Positions 52,698 to 63,600 of a DNA stretch of 64,000 nucleotides are shown here, in pieces (the first letter of the stretch is position 1; each line of letters begins with the position of its first letter). Position numbers and translations under genes: made by a program. The notes beneath the pieces were generated by a model, which saw only the letters and a program-made list of their open reading frames with translations, was not told the origin of the DNA and ran no database searches. Source of the DNA: Margaritifera margaritifera (lineage: Eukaryota; Mollusca; Bivalvia; Unionida; Margaritiferidae); assembly GCA_029931535.1 (NCBI GenBank), contig JAQPZY010001190.1:1261001-1325000 (forward strand), given 5' to 3'.

Positions 52698-54370
52698 TTG
52701 CATGTACAAAAGGTTCTTTGTCAGTACCATGCAGTGTGTGCACTCTATGGTCCAAGAGTGTATGGACAGGTAATTATGATACAATGGAGGAGTGTACCCC
52801 CATTTTTAGGCAGCCCTGGAGGCATAAGTCCCCTTGCATGTCGAAGCATGGCCGTCGGGCCTGTAAGTCAGGGCGCATGGGGTTTTAACGGATACAACAG
52901 ATACATCCTATACTACTGTATCGCTATCCGGAGCTGTCCAGGATCGCTAGCCAACCGAGCCGCCAGGCCTGCAGCTTCATCTCCCTCCAATTACGGAGAT
53001 CTTAATAATAGATTTGTTCATCCTTCCATGCTACAGTTACATACAATTAAAATTTTGGGGATTTTAGTGACAGATCCATCCATCTTGCAAGGCTTATGGT
53101 TTCATCTCTCTGCAATCATGGAGATCTTAATGATCTGTCTGTCCTACCATGCCTACGGCTACATATAATTACAATTACAAGGATCTTAGTGATAGATCCA
53201 TCTCGCCAGGCATACGGCTACACAAACATATTATGACGGGGATTTTAGTGATAGATTGGTCTATTCAGCTATACCCAAGGCACGGTCAGTACCGGCACCA
53301 ACCGGACCGACACAGCCGGTAACCATGCCGACCCTACTCCCGGCGAACCAGGATGGTTTATCCGGATATGGAGCCAGAACTGGAACAGGACACTACACTC
53401 AGTGAGTGTGAAGATACTCCTGAACAGCAGCTTTACTCAGATCCAACCATGGAATGGACCGAGTTCAGCTTTAAGGCTGCCATCGTAGAGATGTACCGGG
53501 TGTTGTCGGTTTCAGAATGCCCTCCACCTCCTACCACCTCGAATGACTATAAGGTCAAGGATTCGGTAGATATCAACGATGAGGAAGAGACTCAGTCCTT
53601 CTGGCTGCTTCCCCAGTCAGCACAGATCAGGTTGATTAATGACCGTCTGTCTGGATTATCTGGGGAAGGCTAAGGCTTTCTTTTCTGAAAACCAAGTACA
53701 AAACTTGCTCTGACGCCTTCCATACTGAATGCCCGGCTCTGGATAAGAATTTAGTGACTGTCCACATGGCTGCCCCACTTTTTTATAATGTGGACAAGAA
53801 TGTGTTTCATGCCACATCGAAGCTGGTTCAAAATGTTGTAGCCACATCTTTGATGTTAGACTTGGCCTCATTGGCGATTTTTTGACATGCGGAAAAATCG
53901 GGCAATGAGCATGCCTGGAAGGCAACGGGCCAAATTGTTCGGGTCATTAACAGGGCAGCTCTCCATTCCATGGCAAATGCTCTGACTGCCTCTGTGAATC
54001 ATGACGTGATGCATGTTTACGTTCCATGTCGCTTTAGCCACATCTCACCCGGGTATTACAGATGATGCCATTTGGCTCGTCATTACTCTTTGGCAGCAAA
54101 AGGGAAGAAGTTCGGAGACAGGCGGCTCAGGACCTGCCCCTGCAACTCGCTGCCCACCCAGCACAATCTTTTAAGACCAATCCACCCCTGCCATAGCAGA
54201 TCGATGATAGGCGAGCAAAGGAAAAGGGATCTTTTATGTCCAACCAATTTAGTAGGCAACCTTGCAAGGGGGGTGGGGAGTCATCAAGAAACCAAGTTTC
54301 TTCTCCTCCAAGCCTCACTAACTCTCAACACTGACCTACCAACCCCACCGGCCACAGAGAACCTACTGGT
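52698..54370 (+). pseudogene. DIRS gag-like region, broken
   Basis: Several frames cover the region where DIRS gag lies. The clearest is 53353-53673, acidic and Ser/Pro/Thr-rich (PDMEPELEQDTTLSECED; FWLLPQSAQIRLINDRLSGL). After 53673 the coding frame shifts several times; a later piece at about 54070-54320 is rich in Gln, Pro and Ser (KGGGESSRNQVSSPPSLTN), typical of the gag C-terminus. Between 52995 and 53275 there are five degenerate repeats of about 60 bp ('ggagatcttaatgat' ... 'catgcctacggctacat'). The start is not known. Gag would package the element RNA. Confidence 0.55.
52995..53275. repeat. Five degenerate units of about 60 bp in the DIRS leader
   Basis: Units read 'ggatcttagtgatagatcca' then 'tctcgccaggcatacggcta' with variation. 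They may encode short repeated peptides or be a structured leader; the frame is not clear. Confidence 0.6.
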
Positions 54371-55615
54371 GGGCGCCAGACTCCTGCACTTCCAATCTTG
54401 CTGGATCAACCTATTTCCTCAAAATGAATGGGTGATCCATATCAGTTTGGAGGGGCTTTGGCTTTCATTTATCTAACCCCTCCTCTTTCTTCCTCTCCCC
54501 TTCTAACAGACATACAGTCAGATCGGGAGAAAGACAATATTCTACAACAGGAGACAAGGTTGCTCCTCGACAAAAGGGCAGTGGAGACTGTGAGAAAAAC
54601 ACAATCTCCGGGGTTGTATTCAAGACTTTTTCTTATACAAAAGGCCAACAGTATGTTGAGGCCGATCATCAACCGGAGTCACCTCAGTCAATACATTCTT
54701 CCATCTAAGTCCCAGATGGAGATGGCACGATCGATATGACTCTCCATCAGAAGGGACAAGTATGTCATCAGTCTTGGTCTGACCGATAGATATTTTTACG
54801 TCTCTATCCACCCCGCATCATGGAAATTTCCTTGTTTCACTTACTGCGACAAGGTTTACCAGTTTCAAGTTTTTCCATTAGGTCTAAACATCAGCCCCTG
54901 GGTCTTTAACAAAATCATGGATTGTATCATCACCGTGTTCCGGTCGACTTCATCTACAGTGATGGAGGTATATTTGGACGACATCCTCCAGAAACATGGC
55001 AAGTTCTCTTCTTCTCAAGGGCAGGAACAATCTCCTATCCCTTTTGAATCTCGTGAACTGGGAAAAGTCCATGTCCTCCTGGGTATGGAGTTTACCACCA
55101 ATCTCAATTTGGTACAACTTCCTCAAGTTCGCGTAATAGTGATTGTTGAACTCGTCAAGTCCATTTCCAACAGGAATTGGATTTCAGCAAGAGAGTTCTT
55201 GCAACTCCTTGGATTATTCAATGCGGCAGCAGACTTTATCCCACTCGGCCGTCTTTTTATGCACCCTTTACAGATGACCTTGCTGGCTCAATGGCGCCCA
55301 TTTCCAGTCCCTCGATCAAAAGGTCAGGATCTCAAACGAGGTACAATCATTCCTGTGTCAGTGGTGCAACCCCGGCTGGCTCACAACAGGAATTCCTCTG
55401 GAGAAGCCCCAAATCAGAAGAGACAGTATGTACCGATGACAGTACGTACGGTTGGGGAGCCCACATGTTGCCGGACTTTGATTCAGTCAGCGGCACTTGG
55501 GAGCCAGGGGAACTGCCTCTCCACATCAACCTTCTCGGAATGAACACTGTCATCTATGCCTTTCAGTTCTGGAGGGACTGACTCTCTGGGAAATCAGTCC
55601 TGATTATTATAGGTA
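54330..55615 (+). pseudogene. DIRS reverse transcriptase and RNase H, broken
   Basis: The reverse transcriptase would copy the element RNA and RNase H would remove the template. From 54361 (LLVGARLLHFQSCW) through 54428-55543 one frame is open except for a TGA at 54737-54739. It reads GLYSRLFLIQKANSMLRPIINRS (fingers), RYFYVSIHPA (motif A, the catalytic Asp of the usual DAY replaced), KVYQFQVFPLGLNISPWVF (motif B) and EVYLDDIL (motif C, both Asp intact, 54965-54988). The thumb/connection part follows (LGLFNAAADFIPLGRLFMHPLQ). RNase H continues in another frame at about 55425-55580: CTDDSTYGWGAHM then LPLHINLLGMNTV. The sequence then stops being coding at about 55615. Confidence 0.85.
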
Positions 55616-55800
55616 AGAAGAATTCAATAATCGTCTTCTTAACCAGATATAAGGGTCACAGATCACGTGACACTAGGCTGTGTTGCTTTAAAATTAGGAG
55701 AGTGGGTTATCATTCACATAGGGAATCCAGCCTTTTATTCCCTAGAAGGATACCCGAGGTATATATAGGATGCTCAGCATTCCCTCCTATTACCTATTCT

Positions 55801-55893
55801 CCTAACGTTAATGTGATTGGAGAACGTATTTGAAGGAGAAAGTAAATTTTTAAGTAAATTATGTTTCTCCAAGAATACTTACCTGATCACATT
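55801..55893. repeat. DIRS internal complementary region
   Basis: The first half ('cctaacgttaatgtgattgg' to 'ggagaaagt') is the complement of the outer left end (52085-52127). The second half ('aattatgtttctccaagaat' to 'gatcacatt') is the complement of the outer right end (56099-56140). The two ends are fused here, as they would be in the circular intermediate. Confidence 0.85.
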
Positions 55894-55950
55894 ACTTAAA
55901 AACCCTCCCAGCCACACCGCCATGCAAGCATCCTCATTGGTATATCGCTC

Positions 55951-56150
55951 AGCTTAAAAACTAGCAACACCTGATGATGGCAAGGGGAGGTAATGGGCAA
56001 GAGTTATTGCCCTTTGTATGATATGACACAAAAGATGAATTTTTGTCATTAAGTAGGACTGGATTCAGAAGGCAGCAGGCTTATATCCCCTAACGTTAAT
56101 GTGATCGGGTAAGTATTCTCGGAGAAACATAATTTACTTTAAAATTTGCT
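55951..56150 (-). repeat. DIRS right inverted terminal repeat
   Basis: From 'agcttaaaaactagcaac' to 'gtgatcgggtaagtattctc' and 'ggagaaacataatttac'. Complementary to the left repeat over about 160 bp. Confidence 0.85.
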
Positions 56151-57164
56151 TTCCAGCAGCAACAGTTGCTATGTCAGCATCAAGTTTGTGTGTTAAAGTT
56201 CTGTGTTGGAAGTATTCTTACAAATCAGGTGCACCTGGAGCGCATAACAGCATGTTTCACAGGCAAGACACCTTATTTACATAACCCTTGTACTGATGTT
56301 CTTGTCAAGATTGATATATATTTTACAAAAGTTATTTCTAAAGATGATCTGTTCGATTATCCAGTCAAATCTTTGCTTCTAAGATCATTATTCATATTGT
56401 AATTCAAATGCTCTGATTTAAAAACTTTCTCTCTAAAAAAAAAAAGATAAATCTACAATGGCAGTAGAATACAGAGAGAAGTTTTCCTTGATAAAAAGTT
56501 AAAATTTCTCCAGCAAGATACCACTGCTAACAGCATCCTGATTTGTGAAATGTACAGTGCTAAAGTAATTTCATCTAGACACTACGTGTAAGACAAAAAG
56601 AAGTTCCAAATATTTCAGCAGGTAAATGTGCAGATGTATTTATTAACTTAATATCACTTTTATAGTCTTGGGCCCTGTATTGACAAAACTCGAAACTTAC
56701 TGGCACACTCATAATCATTTTTTTTCTTCTAATTAAAACACTGATTTGCATATGAAAAGCTTTTCAAATTCAAACAAATTGCTTGTTTACCAAATATGTT
56801 TAGTTTATATTGTGAAAATTTTATAAGTACAGTATTATGTCTATCACAAAACCAATATTTGAATTTTAATGTGGTCCTTTTGAATTAGGAGCAAGCAATG
56901 TCTAGGTATATTATTCCATTTATACCCTATCAAACACTTAAACATATCAGTAATTTAATAAACTTCTCTCTTTTTAAGTAAATCATTTGTTTATTTTTGT
57001 CTGTGATAATTAAAAATGTTATTATATATCTCAGGAGTCTGAGAGATGGCTATCAGTGAAGCAAATCGTGTAATCAGTCACAATGTATATTCAGGGCTTG
57101 CTGCAATGATTAACAGTAGATTACTAATGTTTTCATATTGATGATGCCGTTTAAAATTTCAGTA
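56151..57164. other. Intergenic, no feature recognised
   Basis: AT-rich. The frame 56166-56402 has no recognisable domain. Confidence 0.5.
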
Positions 57165-57381
57165 CCGTATATCCTCGCATATAATCCGTGTCCAAATGCA
57201 AACAACATAGACCCTGATCTGCCCTCGCATAATGCAGCAGCAGATCAAGGTCTATGTTGTTTGTTCTACTGATTAGTCCTAACAAACTCCATAGACCCAG
57301 ATCTGCCGGCGCATTATGTGATGGCAGATCTGGGTCTATGTCGTTTGCAGTTGGTATTCGATTATACGCAAGTATAGACGG
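57165..57381 (-). mobile_element. Double-hairpin MITE, copy 7
   Basis: Ends 'CCGTATATCCTCGCA' and 'GCAAGTATAGACGG', TA on both sides. Both hairpins are complete ('gaccctgatctgccctcg', then 'gacccagatctgccggcg'). Confidence 0.9.
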
Positions 57382-57526
57382 TAAATCAATTATTCAGAAC
57401 ATATTTTGTTACACTTGTACCTAATCTACATCTTAAAATAGATCTTATTGATGCACTAAACAGGACTACAAGTTTTCCCCTATCTTAGTTCTATGCTAAA
57501 TACACATTCAGAGATTAAGCACAATT

Positions 57527-57860
57527 ATTAACATCTAATTAAGCATCTTACTAATTCTACAACTATTAACATCTAATTAGGCATCTTACTAATTCTACAA
57601 CTATTAACATCTAATTAGGCATCTTACTAATTCTACAACTATTAACATCTAATTAGGCATCTTACTCATTCCACAACTATTAACATCTAATTAAGCATCT
57701 TACTAATTCTACAACTATTAACATCTAATTAGGCATCTTACTAATTCTACAACTATTAACATCTAATTAAGCATCTTACTAATTCTACAACTATTAACAT
57801 CTAATTAGGCATCTTACTAATTCTACAACTATTAACATCTAATTAGGCATCTTACCAATC
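57527..57860. repeat. Minisatellite, 38 bp unit, 9 copies
   Basis: The unit 'attaacatctaattaggcat' plus 'cttactaattctacaact' starts every 38 bp from 57527 to 57831. Variation is mainly A or G in 'taa(a/g)gca' or 'tta(a/g)gca', alternating irregularly among copies. Confidence 0.97.
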
Positions 57861-58317
57861 TACATAAGACTTTAACACTTGGAAAAAAATAAAGAACAAA
57901 ACCTACAATTATTTTTGTAAACAGAGTTTGTAATCAATGTTTACTGTATATATGAACTGTTAGACTTAAAAATATGACTTCCTATCCAAGGAGAGTCATG
58001 CACCATTAGTTGCTTTACCATGGAAATTGGACAAGTTCTGGCTAATGAGGTACTGCTAGAAGGCATGGGAAGATCATAACCTTTCTAAACAGTACATACT
58101 GGACTTTTTTTGTTGGTATGGTGTGTAAAGTTTTTGTAGAAATTTCATGTTTATTACAAACCACCAATTTAAAGATCCAACAAATAATGATACTTTAGAG
58201 GAAACAGTAGCCCCCTTTCCCAATCCATGAAAAAGGCTGCCTTCCCCAATCCATGAAATGTCATTTTTTGCAAGACCAGGAAAATTGGTACCCATTAAAT
58301 TAGGCAAATTCTAAGTA
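57861..58317. other. Between ZNF410 side and XRCC3, no feature recognised
   Basis: Probably the 3' side of the XRCC3 transcript on the - strand; 'tttatt' (AATAAA on the - strand) occurs near 58149 but cannot be assigned as its poly(A) signal. Confidence 0.4.
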
Positions 58318-58545
58318 CAGTATACACTTGCTTATAACTCGAGTCTAACTGCAGATTGCAGATTGCATAGACCCAGATCTACTATCGCATAATGTGCCAG
58401 CAGATCTGGGTTTTTGCATTTTTTTTTATAGAAGTAATCAGTAGAACAAACAATGTACACCCTAATCTGCCAGTGCATTATGTGACAGCAGATCAGGGTC
58501 TATGTTGTTCGCAGGTGGACCCCACTTATAAGCGAGTATGTATGG
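58318..58545 (+). mobile_element. Double-hairpin MITE, copy 8, diverged
   Basis: The left end is changed ('cagtatacacttgctt'); the right end is 'gcgagtatgtatgg'. Both hairpins are visible with several mismatches. It lies 170 bp past the XRCC3 stop. Confidence 0.8.
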
Positions 58546-58714
58546 TAGGTTGGCAACGATATACTTTACAACTACTCAAGTAATAACCGAGTACCAAGTA
58601 AGCTTATTCTTGGTGTTCATTTGCTATGCCTAATAATGTAAAATTGAACAATTAAAAATGAAATTGGCAAACCATTTTTTTCTTCACACTAAAACACAAC
58701 TAGTACTTGATTAA

Positions 58715-58960
58715 CTATGTAATTCCTTTAATTCCATCCCTGTCAATAATATATGGAACAGTGACATTTGTCAAATGTGGTGCAAAAATAACTTCTAGCT
58801 GCCTGATAGTGGCCTCAATTCTCCCATCAATGCCAGAGTCATTAAGAGTCATGGTTTGGTTGGTTCTAGACAACATGATGCGTGTCATTATCATGTTTGA
58901 CCAAGCTAATCCAAGAGCAGGAATTAGCTGCCTCCCAGTCTTGTTCATGGAACTTGACAC
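58715..58960 (-). CDS. XRCC3: XRCC3, last coding exon
   Basis: XRCC3 is a RAD51 paralog that pairs with RAD51C and acts in homologous recombination repair in the nucleus. On the - strand, the acceptor 'cttgttacag' ends at 58961, the exon starts with the codons for V-S-S-S-M at phase 0, and TAG lies at 58717-58715. The 81 residues align with the human C-terminus: PALGLAWSNMIMTRIM for the human PALGITWANQLLVRLL block, then LEVIFAPHLTN and the ending YIIDRDGIKGI for the human YTISAEGVRG. The exon boundary after Asn-Gln also matches. Other exons, including the Walker A and B motifs, are not found in 59-64 kb, so they lie beyond the window or in very short exons. The gene is convergent with ZNF410. 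Confidence 0.85.
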   Translation of the reverse strand: MSSSMNKTGRQLIPALGLAWSNMIMTRIMLSRTNQTMTLNDSGIDGRIEATIRQLEVIFAPHLTNVTVPYIIDRDGIKGIT

Positions 58961-59221
58961 CTGTAACAAGAAATATTAATTTCATAAATCATTTGTGAAA
59001 CTAACCATCTAGACATTGAGAACAGCTACTTATAGTGTAAAAATATATCAAACTATTAGTGATTTCTATACGATATGAGAGTCAACAGGAAACTTACCAG
59101 ATACAGCACTGGAACTGAGCTAGGTACAGTTTCTCATGACTCCAGCAATTACTTTTCTTTATGCTTCTGTCATATAGTGTTACCCATTCCATTTCTTGCA
59201 CCACAATTACATCATGTCATC

Positions 59222-59455
59222 AGGGGCCCCGATTGGCCGAGTGGTCTAAGGTGCTTGCCCTTACAGATCACTGACATCTCACCTTTGTCCACGTGGGTTC
59301 GAGTCTCAGGCTCGGCCAACATGGGTATGTGAGAAAGCTTGACAGTAACTTCCCGTGGGTCGGTGGTTCTTCCCAGGGTTTTCTCTGGTTCTTCCTCCAC
59401 CAGATATACTGGCCGCCATGTATAGCCTGTCATAACAACCAACCAACCAACCAAC
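59222..59455 (+). mobile_element. tRNA-derived SINE, second copy of the 7173 family
   Basis: Box A 'tggccgagtggtctaagg' and box B 'gggttcgagtctc' are well kept, with a tRNA-Leu/Ser-like long middle. The body matches the 7173-7385 copy; the tail is 'ccaaccaaccaaccaac'. It lies in the XRCC3 last intron, antisense to the gene. Confidence 0.85.
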
Positions 59456-59998
59456 ATCATGTCATCATGTCCATCACAAATCTCATTTCCACTCTGTAAC
59501 TTCTGTAAAGACTTAATGGATAGAATTCACACTCTACTGGCTGAAAAGCATATACAGAAATCCAAGATAATTCCGTTTTTTTCTGTCTTTTTATTCTTTC
59601 TAACTGTGGAGTACCTCTAACATACCAAAGTTAACATGTTTGCCTGAGACCTGTAAGTGCAGAACAAAATTCTCTGTCATGGCCTTTGACCTTGAGCCTG
59701 ATAACATGGATAGAAAATCATCAAATCTGTCTCAATGTCACAATATACCCACATGCTAAATTTTGTTAAATCTCTAATTAATATTTTTATGGAAGAAAAC
59801 AATGGAGCTGTTCTATGTAGCGTTCAAGGTATGCTTCTAATATATTTACAAACTGGGTTTGATAAAATCCATTCATACTTGTTTATTTTATTATGCTCAT
59901 AAGCTAGTACAGCTAAAAAAGAAACCAGTCAAGATATTTGACATTAAATTCTGTGTCAGTGCTGACTATCAACTTGTTCATTGGAATACAACTAAATA
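59456..59998. other. XRCC3 intron, no feature recognised
   Basis: AT-rich; a short 'cctttgaccttgagcctg' line resembles array sequence but is single. Confidence 0.5.
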
Positions 59999-61488
59999 CA
60001 CTGCTCCCATGCCCCAATAACTTGCAAACCTACTTATAATGCAGGGACCGGTGCATATCCCATTTTTTCTTATAGAAAATGCCCCAAAAATCTGCCTCTA
60101 TTTGCTAAACATGAATAAAATCACAATCAAAATTGGTCAATGAAACCTAGATATATATTGCTTGTTTTATCAAAACTGGTGGTTAGTGCCCAAACATTTG
60201 TATTCAACATAATGACATTCGCAGTGTTTAATACAAATTCATATATTTGTTAAACTTTCATTTAAAAGAAAATTCTCAGTACAGTGTAAACAACAATATA
60301 TGACGAAACATCAATGAAAATGTTGGTAATGCTACTGGTGGCAACACTTGAAGAAATAAATACCAATTAAATAAGTCTTGTCAAGTGAAATTTGTGTTTC
60401 AGTTTTATCTTTTAATTCAGTTTCAGTGTAATCATCAAAGATGTGATGTGCCCTCTAGTACTGAAACGTGAAAAGTGTCTACTGACTGTCAAAGTGATGC
60501 TCAAGTTTCCATGAGAACCTAATTAAGTGCTGGCAGTTTTGATCTGCGACTTGCAAAAGTGTTTGTTGCATTGTTACAATCAATTAAAAGTACACCTGCT
60601 TTGTATTATCATGTTAATTATGTCTTTTATATCAAATCAAGTAAAGGGTGTGGAATAAAGAAAGTTGAAGGCAAATCCTACCTGCATAAGAGCTGGTGGT
60701 CATGGTCAAGTGTCAAGTCAACTCATTTCAACTGACCAATCAAACACTGTTTTAAATATACATCATTAAAGTATCAAACATAAATCAGTGGTTTATTGGA
60801 TCGTTCTCAAATGTGATCAAGAATGGGAAGGGAACCAAACAAAAGTCATACTCTGTTACTGAAATGCTTACTTTTATACACAGCGTTCATTGGCGAATCA
60901 AAATCCAAAGTTTGTAGTGAACTTAAAATTCCCAAATTGGCAATCGAGGTTTGCTCAAGGATGAGCAGAAATTTCATGACTGCTTGCAATGATATAACGG
61001 CATCAGTATTTTAATGATAAAACATTTAAAAAATCAAGTTTCAACGTAGTTTCTTGAAATAAATATCGCATCTTTTCTTTTAGAAAATAGAATCTAGCTG
61101 AATCAACAATAACACTAGAATGTATCCATATTCACATGCAAAAAGCATTGATATAGTACACAATGTTTTCATTGGTACACATGATGTGTATTGAAACCTC
61201 TTGGAGTAACAATCTTTCAAAGATTGATTATCTTGAAAATAAAGGTACTTTATACAGAAAAGAGAACAAATTTATTTGTTAAATGCAATTTATTAACAAT
61301 TATTCCCAATATGATTATAAAACAAGTATTCAACTATTTAACAACACCCCTCACTCTTTCTCTCTTCTCACTGTTGATCCCCATCCATTTCTTAATTTTT
61401 CAGGGGTACCTGCATAACTCGCACCCTCACTTATGCTGTGGTCTGTGTCTCTGGACCCCACTGACTGCAAGTTATCAAGGAAGAGGTG
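59999..61488 (+). mobile_element. Tigger/pogo-like element copy 3, complete, 1490 bp
   Basis: TA|'cactgctcccatgccccaat' on the left and 'gcaagttatcaaggaagagg' plus 'tg'|TA on the right. It matches copies 1 and 2 throughout with more differences, so it is older. The psq-like segment ([14 protein letters not shown]) is readable in 60823-61014; a frame change then leads to the same conserved Leu-Gln-stop. Confidence 0.85.
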
Positions 61489-61559
61489 TACAAAGTGTGA
61501 TACAAATTAATTTGTATATATACAAGCCACTGTGTTCATAAGTTAAATGAAGTACAAAT

Positions 61560-63600
61560 ATGCAAAGACCTTTTGCTTGAGCCCAAGGTGAATTAGGTCT
61601 GGTTTTCAAAACACTTCCACAAAAGTGAAGATATACTAGCAGTCAAATCTGCACCATTTTCATTCAGAACCAATTAAATATTGCAAGAAGTGTTTTAGTA
61701 AAAACCCATGTCAATTACACCATTCATGTAATAGGAGTACAAAGATTTTCAAGATGGCCATTGTGGTGCCATGTTGAAAGTCAGATGAGCACCCTTTTCA
61801 TTCAGAATCAAGTACATATTACTATAGCGATTTAGTGAAAACCCCATGTCGATATGACCATCCATTCAGGAGAAGTAGTCATACAAAAGATTTTCAGGAT
61901 ATCAATCAAAAGAGCCATTTTGAACTTAGATCAGTATTATTTTAATATAAGAACAACTATATACTGCATGAAATATGCATTTTTTTAAACATACAAATGT
62001 CTGTAAGGCCAGCCATTCTGGAGAAGTAGTTTTATTTTTATTTAAGACCAAAAAGATATCTTAAGAAGTGTTTAAGTGAAAACCTCATTTCCATATGACC
62101 ATATGTTCAGGAGAACTAGTGATATCAAGATTTCAAGATGGCTACCATAACAATGTAGTTAGAGGTCTGATTAGCACCATTTTCATTTAGGACCAACAAG
62201 ACTTCTTAAGCCCTTTCGTGAAAACTGCATGCCAATATGACCATCTTTTCAGGAAGAGTAGCAATAACAAAATTTTTAAGATGGCCACAGTAGCAGCCAC
62301 TATACCAGGTTGGCACCATTTTTATTTTGGACAAACTAGACATCATAAGAACTCTTTTAGTGAAAACTCCACATCAGTATGACCATCTATTCAAAGGGAA
62401 TAGCGATAACAAGCTTTTGAAGATTGCCAACATGGTGGCCATGTTTGGTGTTAAATCAGAACCATTTTCATTTAGGACCAACTAGACATCATAAGAAATC
62501 TCTTAGTTAAAACTCCTGTCAATATTACCATGCATTCAGTATAACTAGTGATAAGGTGGCAACCATGGTTGCCATACTGGATGTCCAATGGGCACCATTT
62601 TCATTTAGGCCCATCTATGGACAATAAGTGAGAATGCTGATGGTTTGGATGGTTAGGGAAATACAGTACATTAAAAATATGGTGCGTTAAAAAGGATCAC
62701 AGGGATGGACATAAATTGTGAAATATAGATAAGCATATTCCTTTTTTAGATTATAAGAAAATGCCAATATCTCTCTAAAAACAAGTAATATTTTTTGCTT
62801 AACAGAGGATTTTTATTTCTTCAAAATTCTTAATTTTGTGCAGAAAATATATAAGCAACGACCTTTTGTGAGCATTTGTACTGAAATAATTCTACTTAGA
62901 AACTGTCAAACTGTATTATGGTATGATGCTACTCTGACTATAATCATTTCCAATTAGGACTCAAATAGCTAGACTTTTTCATGGCCAAAAACCCAATAGA
63001 GATAAATATGGAAAATGCCTATTGTTAGAAATAAAAACTATTCTTAGAAACTGAGAGTAAACAGCATGCCATAGGCTTGATCAATCCCTACAAGCCAAGA
63101 GTCTTTGTCAAAATTTCCATGTCGATACAACAAGATTGTCAAGATGGCTGCCATGGTGGCCATATTGGATGCCAGATCGGCACCATTTTCATTATGACCA
63201 ACTAGACATCATAACTCTCTCAATGAAAACCTGATGTCGACATAACCATTCACTAAAGAGTAAGCAATAACACATTATAAAGCTGACCACCATGGTGGCA
63301 ATATTTTTTGTCTGAAGAACAACTAGACCTCATAAGAAGTCTTTTATTGAATACTCTATGTCAATACAACCATCCATTCAAGAGAAGTAGCAATAATATG
63401 ATTTTCAAGATGGCCACCATGGCAGTCATAATGGATACTGGCTCCATACCATTCTCAGTTAGGACCAACCAGATAATATATGTATTCTTTTGGTGAAAAA
63501 CCCATGTTGATATAACTATACAATTATTTGGAGAAGTGATAAACAAGATTTTCAAGATGGCCACTAGGGCACTATTTTCATTTCGAACCTAGCAGACTTT
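61560..63600 (-). repeat. Tandem array of the 'ccaatatggccaccat' family, reversed
   Basis: About twelve units of about 155-165 bp in reverse orientation ('gattttcaagatggccacc', 'attttcatttaggaccaact', 'agacatcataagaag', 'gaccatccattcagga'). It is the same family as 15044-16200, 29481-29760 and 33430-34215. No capped ends are identified. Confidence 0.8.

Larger units (their letters stand above)
52085..56150 (+). mobile_element. DIRS-type tyrosine-recombinase retrotransposon, deleted
   Basis: The element is bounded by inverted terminal repeats (52109-52270 and 55951-56107 plus short extensions). It carries gag-like and reverse transcriptase/RNase H coding on the + strand and has an internal complementary region at 55801-55893. 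These are the defining parts of DIRS elements, which insert as circles through a tyrosine recombinase and make no target duplication. Recombinase and methyltransferase genes should lie between RNase H and the internal region, but only about 190 bp remain there. Total length is about 4.1 kb against the usual 5-6 kb. Confidence 0.85.

Noticed and set aside
58707..58979. 90-codon + strand frame
   Set aside because: Antisense of the XRCC3 exon, whose - strand product matches the XRCC3 C-terminus.
59222..59320. Possible tRNA-Leu/Ser gene
   Set aside because: Boxes A and B are good, but the sequence continues into a body shared with 7173-7385 and a short-repeat tail, so it is a SINE head.
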